Positions 22,498 to 33,266 of a stretch of 64,000 nucleotides of DNA are shown piece after piece. Position numbers and translations under genes: made by a program. The stretch comes from Tulasnella sp. 424. Lineage: Eukaryota; Basidiomycota; Agaricomycetes; Cantharellales; Tulasnellaceae. The stretch is from contig WSUB01000007.1 in NCBI GenBank assembly GCA_019633425.1, forward strand, positions 186,001 through 250,000, given 5' to 3'. Position 1 is the stretch's first letter; every line of letters begins with the position of its first letter. The notes beneath the pieces were generated by a model. The model did not search any database, was not told the origin of the DNA, and saw only the letters and a list, made by a program, of their open reading frames with translations.

Positions 22498-25000
22498 ATG
22501 AACGACCCAACCACGTCGACTAGCATCGACGACTTTCTCAATCTCGACTTGGTTGCTGCCACAGGCGGTCTAGACACCAATCCTTCAGCTTCCGCCACCT
22601 CGACAGACTTCCACGACCTCTTCTCCCCTCGTCTCTCAGACGGCTCTCCCTCATCCGCCGCCACTTTCCTCCCTCCAAACACCCCTCCTCAACCAATGCA
22701 GTCTCAAACCGCCTTGGACACCCTCAACCCAAACCACGCCGTTTTCAGCGACCTCTACAACACCTACATCGAACCTCTTAGGAGGGGTTACTTCTCAAAA
22801 CCATCCTCTTCTTCCGCGTCTGCGAGTGGTAGCAGCGGTGCGGGCAACTTGGCTGACGGTGCTTTTGCGTTCAACGATCTGTTTGCCAGCTACGCAAATG
22901 ATGGCACTTTCAACTTGTTCCCTCCCACTTCCTCCTCGGACTCGACCGTCCCAACCCCCACCGCCCCTCTAGCCCTCCCTTTCACCATCGATCCTGCACT
23001 CGTCGCCACCCCAGCTCCATCCCATGCCTCTCCCCTCCTCTCCACCGACAACGAGGCCCCCTCCTCCACCGCCATTTCGGCGTCTAATCACAAATCATCC
23101 CCAGCTGCGACCTCGGCTCCGGTGGCGCAACCCAAATCATCTTCATCCACAAGCGTTCCCAGGGCCTCGACCGACAGCGTCATCGACGAGGACGAGGACA
23201 GCGAGGAGGACGATGAGGATGACGACGACGATATGTTGTCTGCCTTGTCTCCCTCTGCCGCCAAGGCAAAGGCAAAGGGCAAGAAGGGTGTTGCCACCGG
23301 TGGCGTAACCAAGCGCACTCAAGTCACTAGCTGCGTTGTCCGAGATGCGGATTCCAACGATCCCGATGACTGGAGACCCACCGCCGAGGAATACAAGAAG
23401 CTGTCGAGCAAGGAGAAGAGGCAGCTCCGAAATAAGATTAGCGCTAGGAACTTCCGAGTACGACGTAAAGGTAATTAAAAACACACGATCGAGGTCGCAC
23501 TCTTGCCTTTTTGGATTTATATGCTGACTGGCCTTCTGTACAGAGTACATCACGACGCTCGAAGGCCAGATCTCTGATCGCGACAAGCTCATCACCGCTA
23601 TCCGCGAGGAGCTTGGCGCTCAGAAGATGGAGAATGCTGAATTGCGCCAGGAGATCGATAACCTCAAGAAAGCCATGCTCGAAGGTCGTGCTCCACTTCC
23701 TACCGGCTTACCCCCACCGTCCGCCACATCCTCGATCTCGCCTGGACCTACTCGTCGGACCACCGCAACGCCAAAGGTCAACCCCAACAAGGACGTTGGT
23801 GGGAGCGGATCGTTCTGGGCTGGTGCTATCAATGGCTTGGGTGGCGTCACGAGCGTGCACAGGATGGTTGCGCCAGAGTTTGCGATGGCGAACGTCTTGG
23901 CTGGCAAAGGACCGAGGAATTGGGGTCTGCCGTTGTCGACTGCGACGTTGGGCACGTTACCTGGACATGCTGGAAGGCTGCCGCAGGATAATATCAACCC
24001 GAATATGAACCTCGGGCGGACGCCGACACCTGTATCGTCGTCGAATTCGGGCTCGTCTTCAGAGGGCGAGTCGCCTTCGTCTGGCTCGTCGTCTTCCTCG
24101 CCTATCAGCACCCCACCGCAATCCCCGCCCCTCAACCTCATTTCCAACAACACCACCCTTCAACAGCAGCCCTGGAACGGCGTCAGCGACATCAACCCGT
24201 TCACGATCAAGACGCTGGACAGCTATCGCATGCAACTGTGGAGCAAGATGGCTGCTGCGGGACACGTTCCGTTGCAGCCTCAGCAGCAGCAGGCGCTGTT
24301 CAACACGTATTCGACGAGCGCGGCGGCCGGTGCGGGTGGGTCGAGCAACCTTACTGGACACTTGCGCCCTGCGTTCTTCGATACGCCCGACTCCTCGTCG
24401 TCGGCGGCCGCTTCGCCAGCTGGTGGTTCGAAGAAGTCGAGTTCGTCATTATCGGCGTTGTTGGCTGGAAAGACCGCTTCGAGCCTTGCCGCCTCGTCGT
24501 CGTCGTCTTCACATTACCCGACTCCGAGTGCAAGCTCTTCGAGCTCGTCCGCGGCGCAGGCTCAGCAGTACGCGGCTGCTGCGTCTCTCGTGTCGAGGAT
24601 GTCGTCTGCGTTCAGGGACGCGTTCGCTCAGCCTTCTGCCGCTTCGTCCTCCCCCGCAAGCGCTGCGAAAGCATGGGACATGGACAAGGTCCGCAAAGTC
24701 ATCGAGGGCAAGGCGGTGCTAAAGGTCGTCGACGTCGACCAGCTTCACCCTCCTTCCACTCCCGCCGTCGCTGCTGCTGCTACTTTGACGACGCCTACAA
24801 CGACCGCGGCCGCGTTGAAGAAGAGCCCGTTGTTGAGAGCCAAGAGCGTCGACCCTGGATTGGAAGAGAAGATGAGCCGATTGAGTTTGAACATGACTAC
24901 GGGTTTGAGTCGGGAAGATCGGGAAGTGGATGCGAGTTTGACTCCGCTGGCTCATCCGAGTGCGATGAAGCCATCGGCGTTCAAGACTTTGTTGAAGTAA
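22498..25000 (+). CDS. bZIP transcription factor, long low-complexity form
   Basis: Nuclear DNA-binding regulator of 809 aa from two exons (22498-23470 and 23544-25000). The basic region KRQLRNKISARNFRVRR ends exon 1. Exon 2 continues KEYITTLEGQISDRDKLI, a leucine-zipper-like heptad region with LEGQI, ELRQEI and NLKKAM. Upstream are Ser/Ala/Pro-rich segments and a strongly acidic run of mixed Asp and Glu at about residues 228-247 (from VIDEDEDSEEDDEDDDDDM), plausible activation regions. Downstream are long Ser, Ala and Gln-rich tracts and conserved-looking pieces WNGVSDINPFTIKTLDSYRMQLWSKMA and WDMDKVRKVIEGKAVLKVVDVDQL. The basic region resembles basidiomycete bZIPs of unknown target; I cannot assign a pathway. 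Start ATG 22498. Confidence 0.9.
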
Positions 25001-25999
25001 AAGGAAGAAGAAGCATTAACTGGGTGGAGGAGTTTTTTTTCTTGTGTTTTCCGGTATCCTTTCTTTTCTTTCCGTCGTTTTTTCTCTACTTCACAACCGC
25101 CTTCCCTTTTTTCCTCTACTTCACAACCGTTTCGCACAAAAGAACCTAGTATCTGAAATATCAAAGAAAGAAATTTTGTTTTTTTCATTCCATCCCCAAT
25201 CGTCGGTTTTGTCTCATCTCATCGATCCTCTTCCTACTTCTTCTTGTCCTCCCTACCCTCTGCCCCTTCTTCCGTCTCTCGCATCATGCCTCATCTTTCA
25301 TCCTTTCAACCCACATATATACTTCACCGCGCGCCTCGTGTAGATGGCGAGGCCCGCGTTCCTTCGCTTTCGTTATTTTGACCTTGTGCCTCCACGCCCC
25401 TCGTGACCTCATCATCTCTTTTTCCTCTCTCATCGCATCTTATCTTACTCCCGCTGAGTTCTAACATTTTTTAACTCCTCGGTCTTTGTGGCCTGAAAAA
25501 AGAATTACCCTTTCTTTTTGTTTACCTAACTAGCCCTTTCCTTTTTTTTGACTGTATCATTTCCTCGCTCTGTCTCTAGTCTCGTTTTTAGTTATGCAAA
25601 GAAAAGCCTGGTTTGGACATTTTTATGATGCGCGTGCGCTTGCAATTGTGATTCCTGAGATGAGTGGCATCCGAATTTACGAGAGTGGGGATTGGGTATA
25701 TACATATAGACGAATTCGAAGGAATACAGGCCGAGAGTACCCAAGAAAAGAGATCGAATGGACGGGATCAAAGCTGACAGCTGAGGGAGCGGAAGGCTAC
25801 AAAATGAGAAAGCGAAAGGAAGGCGGAAGCGAAAAAGGCACGTAAAAAAGTCAAAGCATGCATCGCGGCATAGATGGGACGATGGAGAAGATCAAGTGCA
25901 ATAAGATAATCGAGGAAAAAAACGAGTCCAAGAGAAGGCAGCGAAGAGAGACAGATCGAAAGGAAAGGCAATGGATGGGGGATCCGCGGCGGCGATAGG
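25001..25999. other. Intergenic, about 1 kb, pyrimidine-rich
   Basis: The bZIP 3' flank is rich in T and C runs (ttttttttctt, ctttttttttg), probably 3' UTR and terminator. From about 25600 the sequence is purine-rich on the plus strand, within the 3' flank of the P450. No conserved gene seen. Confidence 0.55.
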
Positions 26000-28351
26000 T
26001 CAAGCCTGGACTTCTTTCCAAGGTTTTGGGTTGACATACGCGTAAATTGGCGATCGCGTAACGTTGATTTGAGCCGCGTAGCTGGATAGCTCTTCCGGGA
26101 TCTTGTCGAGGAAGAACGCTAGGTTGAGGGCAGCGATGTACATCTTGAGTTCCAAGAGCTATGGAGGCGAGATCCGAATTTGAGAGTCAGCAACCAAAGG
26201 GGGCAAAGACGAACGGGGAACGTAACATACAGCAAGTTGTTTCCCTGCACACGCTCTCACACCCTGTCCGAATGGATTAGCGAACCCCGCGCGAGGGTTG
26301 AACCGCTTGGTTCCGTCGCCGTTGTCGACGAGCCACCGTTCCGGGTCGAATTCTTTGCCGTTCTTCCACAGACGACGAGCGTTGGGACCCTGTTCCTTCG
26401 ACGCTGCGGAGCGGACGTTGTCGAAGGAACGTAAGACTTTGGTCATGGATTCGTCGTTGACTTGGTTCGCGGTCATGGGGAAGATGAGGTCCGTGTTGGC
26501 TGGGATGTGATACCCGAGGAGAGTGATGTCGGCGGTTGCTAAATAAAGACATGGATGTTAGATTAAGTTCGGTCGAGGGAGGATGAGAAAGGGACGTAAT
26601 GTAGACTTACTTTGCTTGCTAGTACCTTCAGCGACCCGGGCGCAGCGCAGCAGCTCGATGACAATGGCTTCGAGGTAAGGGGTCTTCTCCGGTGAAGAGA
26701 CGTCAGCAAAGGTGAGCGGCTTGCGTTCGATTGAGGGGTCGCCGATAGCGGCGACGAGCTCCGAGTGCAGTGCCTTTTGGATGTGCGGACTGTCGGTGAG
26801 GAACTTCATGCTAGAAGAGTGTGAAGGTGTGTCAACGAAAAAATAGGCGCCGAGTCTAGACTCGTTCACTACTCACCACCACTGCATCGACAAAGACGAC
26901 GTGTCATGACCAGCGAAGAAGGAAGTCAGGATTTCATCTCGAATCTCCCTGTCCGACATCTCGTCTCGTCCGGGTGTACCCTCACGGGCAGCAATCATCC
27001 CCAACATCGACTCGGCCAAATCTGGATCCTCACCCAAAGCGCGGGCCTGTTGAACATCTTTTCGACAGTCGGCAAGGCAGCTGTCAATGTGATCACAAAT
27101 GACGCCGTAGTGGAGTCGGAATCGAGGTGTCCAGCTGAGGACTTTTTGGTAGACCGTTGAGAGGACTGGCGGGAGTGTTACCGCGTCGCCGATGCATCGG
27201 AACAAGTAGTGAGTCGCGTCGAGGAGCGCCACGCGTGGGATAGGGAAGGACAAAGCCCCATGGGTGTCTCGAGTAGGTTCGGCTTTTGAGAGGTGGGCGA
27301 TGGCGTTGGGGATGGCTTGAAGGGAACGGCCGGCGATGATTTGGGAAATCATGTCCTTCAAACCATTTACGTCAGGACAATATGTTCCCAAGACAAGGTT
27401 GGACTGTTCACGTACCAGGGCCGAATTTTGGAAGTCACTCGCACATGCGAAGCAAGTTCCTCCCTCCCGCTTTACGACCTCGATCTTCTTCTCCCAGTAT
27501 TCAACCTTGAAGAGATCACACAGGGACGTTAGGCGGAAAAACACGGACACGTGAATTCCCGGTCGACTCACCAGAAGTCGAGTGTTGTGGTCAATGACCG
27601 GAGCAAGCTGGTTGAGATATTTTGAGGAAACAATGGGAGCGGTTATCCGGCGGTGTCTCCGCCATACGTCGTTCGTCTTCATGGCTACCTGACTGTAGAT
27701 ACAACCCATATCCATGAGCAAACTATCTACCATTGGACACAATTGGCATTAATGCTCACCCGAGTGGGATTGTGGACTGGAAACCTCGGATGAGAACGTC
27801 GCTGTGTGTGATGTTCTTGAGCAATGGAAGCTTAAGTAGAGAGGGCACAGCTGACACACCTCGCATCGATGAACTTGCTCCTTTCTCGAAGATGCAAATC
27901 CTCAACTTCTTGAGGGTCGGTGATGACAATCGTCTACGTTTCGAAGACAGCGCTAAAAGTTAAAAACTACCACCGAAGATCGAATTTCGGGGCGTGTGCA
28001 TACCTTACTGAACGGGCCGATGAAGATCTTCGCAAGGTCCCGAGGTCAGCTTCCGAATAACCACAGAATGTCGATCGAGAAAAATAAGCATTTTACCTGG
28101 AAGACAGGGCCGAGCTCTCGCATGCTCTGTTCGAAGAAGCTGCCGAGTTCGTAGATGGTTCCATGTTCCTTCGCTGCAGCAGCCATACGGGGGAGGTCTC
28201 CCCAAAAAGAAGTGATTGGATGGTGAGGAATGCCAGGCAGTGGCTTCGGCCGGATCAATTTAATGGCCAGCGCAAGGGAAACTGCGAGGGTAGAAGAGAG
28301 GACGATGATTGTCGAATGAGATTGGAGGAAAGGAAGTATTCTGGGATCCAT
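26000..28351 (-). CDS. Cytochrome P450 monooxygenase, related to the duplicated pair
   Basis: Start MDPRILPFLQSHSTIIVLSS (ATG 28349-28351) with a hydrophobic anchor, then RPKPLPGIPHHPITSFWGDLP, resembling PYPSIPCHPVTSLLGDIP of the other two P450s. C-helix VWRRHRR keeps Trp and Arg. The I-helix FFAGHDTSSLSMQWW lies in one continuous exon, unlike the duplicated pair. K-helix ELLRCARVAEGTSKQ, EFDPERW, haem loop NPFGQGVRACAGKQLA. The terminal exon LLELKMYIAALNLAFFL ends KPWKEVQA. It belongs to the same broad family as the 2-9 kb copies but is clearly older. It lies about 2.2 kb upstream of the oxidase array and on the opposite strand, so any functional link is only positional. Confidence 0.9.
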
Positions 28352-29783
28352 TGGGAGTAAGTAGCGGGAAGGAAAGGATGGGTTACAAAGGAGGAAGAGA
28401 GAAGGGTGGAAGTGTCGAACGAGCTTGCAGACTTTTGTCAGACGAGAGTAAGCTGTGTCGCTGTTTTATATCGCAACCAACAACGGCTCTGTTGGTATTC
28501 AGGTTAGCCTAAGTCGCCCATATCCTGGTCGTCTTCGTCGAGTGAGGGTAAGAAGCTGAGACTCGGCCGGCAGGCGGAGCTCAGGATATCGAGGTTCGAA
28601 GCCGCCCAATTGCCGGTCCCTGTGTGTAAATCGCACAAGGGTCGCCACAGATCTCCGTGACATCATAGATCTCGAAACGCTATTAAGTCCTTTAGACTCA
28701 TTCAAATCCCTGCAGGATTGCCACTGTGGGCCATTCCGGGAATGTCGGATTGCAGGATATTCGTGGACGAGCATCCCCGCATCGTGGTGGTTGAAACAGA
28801 GTGTACTATTGTATAGCCAGAATCCACGCCACTTAGAAGTCAGCTGCTTCGACGCTGATTCCCTCGCACTCGCCTGAATGAGAGTTTATTGTCCCTCCTT
28901 GCCGCAGGGAAAGCCACCGACCGACGATTCTCTTCAGCCCAGTACGGAGACAACCGAGCACTCAACGGCCTCCGCCGACGGCTTGAGGCATTTTTGAGCC
29001 CTGGCATAATTTACGTTTCGCCTTTGGGCCTGGGCTTTTCTCAAGCCACCTTAATGAACACGCTCTTTTGGCCAGTCGGCTTTTGCCAGCTCGTTGCCCG
29101 ACTGACGCCTGCAAACACCCCCAGCCCTAGGACCAAGACCATAACACATGACTCGCACAGCAATCGGCTATTCTTGTTTCAGCGGAATATCCGCGTCGGC
29201 GATAGCTTTTCTCAAAGGACCTAAAGAGGTTAAGCTGGAGTTGGAAGGTTCTGCACCGACGCGGTGGAGATATTCGGGGTTTAGGAATTTTCATCTCCGG
29301 AACCTTCTCGAAATAAGGTCACTCCGCCATCAGCTTCTCCATTATCTGACTGGGGACCTAAGCATTTACTTTGACCATTAGCCTTGAACACTCTCCAACG
29401 ATTCCTCCTTTTTTCGGGTAGCTACTGGTTGGAAGCCGGGCATCTGGGGTATACAGTACGTACAGCCTCTCTACGCACCTTGACGCCCCTTCCTGCTCGC
29501 GCGTTATAAATTTAGACCATCATCGTCACCATCAGCTTCTATCTCGCTGGTCAGGAGGTAACGTTGGCACTATTTCTGGACGGTGAGCAGAAGACAAAGA
29601 CATTAAGTTGAGCTGGGGGTGGCGACGTATTTTGAGTATGTCTGCGGATCTTATCTTTTGGGCACTTTGTGCGGCTTCGGCACAGTTGATTTCACTATCC
29701 ATCGTCACATGGCAATACGAAAACACCACCGGGGGTCTCGGACAGCTTCTAGCCCCCTGTTCACACTGGCCGTAACTACCAAG
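28352..29783. other. Intergenic between P450 and oxidase array
   Basis: No supported gene. Short frames lack ATG starts or motifs. A TATA-like gttataaattt occurs at about 29503-29513, but nothing recognisable follows it. Confidence 0.5.
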
Positions 29784-30016
29784 AGCGACCGCCAATCACA
29801 ACTGACATCACTCTTTCCTTCTGCGACGAATCTCCCCAAACTTTAGTATGATATCTCGGCCCCTCGGCGACAGAAACAACACCATTTCTTGGCAGGCCTT
29901 GTTTCACTTCGGTGGCCTCGGCCGACCTTGCCCTTTGGCGCTCCTGCGACCTTAAGCTTCACCCGTCGGGCACGAGAGCTACGATCTGTTGGAGTTAGAA
30001 TCTCCCCCCATGTACC

Positions 30017-30088
30017 GGTCGGGTAGCTCAGTGGTAGAGCACCTCCAGCTAGATGAGGGAGTCCCAGGTTCAATCCCTGGCTCGGTCA
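30017..30088 (+). repeat. tRNA-like module 1 of the SINE-like element
   Basis: A 72-nt stretch folds as a cloverleaf: acceptor GGTCGGG/CTCGGTC with several G-U pairs, D arm GCTC/GAGC, T arm CCAGG-TTCAATC-CCTGG. The anticodon arm is degenerate (mismatch at 31-39, G instead of U at position 33), so it is not a working tRNA gene. Confidence 0.65.
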
Positions 30089-30231
30089 CTTTTCACGTCT
30101 AAGAGGTTATGGGCCCAGCTCACGCAGATGTCGTAGAGTACAGACGGAAAGAGATGACGGCAGAGCATGTTGCGGCACATGGGTGTACGCTTCAGGGAGG
30201 GTGTTGGAGTTAGAATCTCCCCCCATGTACC

Positions 30232-30303
30232 GGTCGGGTAGCTCAGTGGTAGAGCACCTCCAGCTAGATGAGGGAGTCCCAGGTTCAATCCCTGGCTCGG
30301 TCA
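30232..30303 (+). repeat. tRNA-like module 2 of the SINE-like element
   Basis: Identical to module 1 over the whole 72 nt, with the same degenerate anticodon arm. The identity implies recent amplification or homogenisation. Confidence 0.65.
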
Positions 30304-30417
30304 CTTTTCACGTCTAAGACGATCCCGTCCTACACTCTTACCGAGAAAACAAAGCGTCATTTCTTGGCGTAAAGCGTTGTGGTCTTTCGCTTTCACTTCG
30401 TGGTTCAAGGTTTGTGC

Positions 30418-30424
30418 TATAAAA
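30418..30424 (+). promoter_or_regulatory. TATA box of oxidase A
   Basis: TATAAAA, 101 bp before the ATG and about 95 bp after the SINE-like insertion. The same element precedes oxidase B. Confidence 0.65.
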
Positions 30425-30518
30425 CCCCCCTTAAAACGTTATTCCTGACTCATTTAGATTCCAAAGCCCCTTTGCGCAACGGCGGAGGTATCCACCATCC
30501 TCATTCAATTGCTTGACT

Positions 30519-32549
30519 ATGTCGGAATCAATTGCTGTCCGTTGCTTTGTTGCATTCCCAGCCGCGAATCGCCAACTGACCGGTACCGATCTCCCATAGA
30601 GTCTCAGGGAGTCGATCAAGGGCACCGTCTGCCAGCCTGGGGACCCGGGGTATAGCATACACAAGTGGTCTCCCTACTCAGCTAAGCAAAGCAAAGTTGT
30701 CGTCACTCCGGAAGAAATAGATGACATTTCAAAAGCGATCAAGGCAAGTGTTCTCCAACCGTCTATCTTGCTCGAGAACGCTCCCGTGCTTACGCAGTGT
30801 CGCATAGTTTGCTCGCTCAGAAGGCCTTCCGCTTGCTATCCGAGGTGGAGGACACGGCACCAGCACCGCCTCTGCGACTGAGGGCTTGTTGATTGATATG
30901 CGCAAGATGACCAAAATCCGAGTTGACGAGGAAAATCGTATTGGGTACATTCAGGCAGGGGCTCAGGGTCATGATGTCGAAGTGGAACTAATCAAGTATG
31001 GTAAGGACGATTACAAATATCTACGAGGACGATAGTCGACAGGTTCACAACTCCTTTCCGCCGCTGGTTCTCAGGTTTAGCTGCAGTCGTGGGAGTTGTG
31101 AGTTGTTCCCGCTCCTCAGAACTCTAGTGCGCGGGCCTAACCACCGTTCTAAAAGTGTAGCCAGGTCTCTATGGGAGGGTATACTCTCGGAGGAGGTCTC
31201 GGATACTCGACTGGCACGTACGGCCTCGCGGCAGACAACCTAGTCTCTGCAACCGTGGTCCTCGCCACCGGAGAAGTCGTCCAAGCCAGCGACTCAGAAA
31301 ACTCTGATTTGCTCTGGGGCCTTCGAGGAGGTAACTATCTTTCCGATGTCGGGAAGCCCGCCCCTCTCTTATCACTACATGTGCTCGGTTTGTGTTAGGC
31401 GGATCCAACTTCGGCGTTGTGGTAGAACTCGGAGTGAAGCTGCACCCACAAAGACCAGATGTCTACTCCATCAGTACGCTAACTCTACCCTTCGAAGCCG
31501 ACACATGATAACGCATCGTTTATCCCTCCACCCTAGGCTATGTTTACCTTCCCGCTCAGTTGCCTGCTGTCGTCAACGGAATAAGTGAATGGCTCAAGGT
31601 GCAAAAAGACCACGAGGCCATTCAGTTCCTTATCTCTTTGGGGCCAGATGGTAATGTGAGTCGTAACTTCGGCTATATCTTCGTGGAACCGCGCCTCTAT
31701 TTACACTGTCTTCCAGCCATATGCGATTATCAACGGCGTCAGCAACTCGACACAAGAGGAAGGGGAGGCGGCCTACAAGTGCTTCGTTGATCTGAGTACG
31801 TTTTCTTAGGCGTTTCTAGAATGCTACACCTTTCTAACAGTGTACGATCTGTGTTCGTGGACACAGGCCCGGTTCATGCCACCAACGTCCAAATCCCGTA
31901 TAGCAAAGTGAGCACTCAAGCGGTGAGTAACGGCTCGGTGCTGCCTCTTTCACATACCCTGCCGCCTGATACTCATTTGTGCAAAGGACGTGTTCAACGA
32001 AATACCCGGTGGTAAAATGAGCGTCGGAGCTCACATCGACAAATTCGACTTGGACCAAGTACAAAAAGCATGGGATGCCTGGAGCGAGCTGGTCAAGAAA
32101 GCTCCTGCCTCGGCTGTTATGTACGAGTTTTATCCATATGGGAAGATTGCAAGCGTTCCGCTAGAGTATGGAGCGTTCGCACAACGTCACTCTGTAAGTC
32201 CCTCCCAAACGCGAGTCTTTCACCGAGCAACTAATAAACACGCTGCTCTAACCTGCCTCAGTTCGTCACTGTTCTCTGCGTTGCCGTTTGGACAGACGAC
32301 GAATTCACACCTCATGTTCGGGATGAGCTCCTGAAGGTGAGAAGCGTTGTCTCTGGATCGTCGTCCGAGGCTGCCCAAGAGTCGCTTGGATATTCGAACT
32401 ACGCCGATCCATTCGCTACGCTCAACGAAACGGATGAATACACGAGAAAGCTCTTTGGTCCCAACTACCCACGTTTGCAAGAGCTGAAGAAGAAGTACGA
32501 CCCCGACGTGATATTTGATAGGTGGTTTGCAATTCGACCGGCACCGTAG
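30519..32549 (+). CDS. BBE-like FAD-linked oxidase A
   Basis: Bicovalent flavoprotein oxidase of the berberine-bridge-enzyme class; such enzymes oxidise alcohols, sugars or amines with O2, and the substrate here is unknown. The spliced product is 458 aa from 11 exons: 30519-30536, 30600-30743, 30808-31000, 31075-31097, 31156-31330, 31399-31473, 31537-31655, 31717-31795, 31867-31922, 31987-32193, 32262-32549. All junctions keep frame. FAD-binding motif LAIRGGGHGTSTASAT contains the flavin-linking His (about residue 69). GV/CSQVSMGGYTLGGGLGY contains the flavin-linking Cys as the first codon of exon 5. The C-terminal BBE motif is YSNYADP...GPNYPRLQELKKKYDP. No signal peptide is visible, so the enzyme is probably intracellular. 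Intron 2 is GC-AG and intron 1 has the weak donor GTCCGT. Confidence 0.9.
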
Positions 32550-33266
32550 ATGTAGGGGTTCCAGCGATAGTGTATATCTCTCGGACGTGATGTGAATCGG
32601 TTTGCTCTTCGGTTTGAATGTTGATGAAATGAATGCGCCCGAACTGCCGCTGTTCGTGACGTAACATGTGATGTAGATCGCCTGCCTTGACAGCTAACGA
32701 AATGAAAGGATCCTTCCCTGTCCTTGGAGCTGGAACTCGTCAATATCTGGAAGGCATCGTACAAATCTGTATCTCCGGGGTTTGCCGGAATGGGACCGTT
32801 CAGATTGTCCGCTGGCCCCTTCCAACATGCGAGCCGTGATCCAACGTTCCACATGTCCTACTAGTACGCCCTTAGCGACCGCTAATCACAACTGACATCA
32901 TTCTTTCCTTCTGCGACGAATCTCCCCGAAATTTGGTATGATATCCCGGCCTCTCGGCGATAGAAACACCGCCATTTCTTGGCAGGCTAAGTTTCACGTC
33001 GGTGGCCTCGGGCGACCTTGCCCTGTGGCTCCTGCGACCTTAAGCTCCACTTGTCGGGCATGAGAGCTACATTCCCGTCCTACACTCTCACCGAGAAACA
33101 AATCGTCATTTCTTGGCGTAAGTCGTTGTGGTCTTTCGCTTTCACTTCGTGGTTTAAGGTTTGGGCTATAAAAACTCCTTGAAACGTTATTCCTGACTCA
33201 TTTAGATTCCAAAACCCTCTTACGCAACGACATACGTATCCACCATCCTCAGAAAATCGCTTGACT
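32550..33266. other. Intergenic A-B: 3' flank of A and promoter of B
   Basis: The first 240 bp align with the 3' flank of B. From 32874 the sequence aligns with the promoter of A, uninterrupted by the SINE-like insertion. No gene seen. Confidence 0.6.
33177..33184 (+). promoter_or_regulatory. TATA box of oxidase B
   Basis: TATAAAAA, 90 bp before the ATG, at the position homologous to the TATA box of A. Confidence 0.65.

Larger units (their letters stand above)
29986..30318 (+). mobile_element. tRNA-derived SINE-like insertion with 5-bp target duplication
   Basis: Flanked by ACGAT at 29981-29985 and again at 30319-30323. The paralogous promoter of oxidase B reads continuously across this point (gagctacattcccgtcc), so the segment is an insertion. 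It holds two tRNA-like modules 215 bp apart. The unit around each is essentially identical (gttggagttagaatctcc...cgtctaag), which makes a truncated tandem dimer. Each module has an A-box-like TAGCTCAGTGG and B-box-like GGTTCAATCC, the internal promoter of RNA polymerase III. No poly(A) tail is evident. Confidence 0.72.
29784..32873 (+). repeat. Duplicated block, unit A (promoter, oxidase A, 3' flank)
   Basis: Begins agcgaccgccaatcaca and aligns with 32874 onward over promoter, gene and about 240 bp of 3' flank. Roughly 80 bp before 32873 has no counterpart. It differs mainly by a 333-bp insertion at 29986-30318. Confidence 0.85.

Noticed and set aside
22498..25000. Trinucleotide-repeat expansion in the bZIP gene
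   Set aside because: Ser, Ala, Asp and Gln tracts use mixed codons, so this is ordinary low-complexity coding sequence rather than a pure repeat.
24238..25149. 303-codon plus-strand frame
   Set aside because: Overlaps the bZIP coding exon in another frame; a shadow of biased codon use.
29425..29470. Possible relic of an oxidase exon 2 (agccgggcatctggggtata)
   Set aside because: Only about 20 bases resemble the agcctggggacccggggtata of exon 2 in A; too short to separate from chance.
30017..30303. Two real tRNA genes
   Set aside because: The anticodon arm lacks U33 and has a mismatched stem, and the pair sits inside an insertion with a target duplication; SINE-like modules fit better.
30107..30304. 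Minus-strand frames over the tRNA-like modules encoding EPGIEPGTPS...STTELPDRY
   Set aside because: This peptide is the reverse translation of a tRNA-like repeat, a well-known spurious protein, not a gene.
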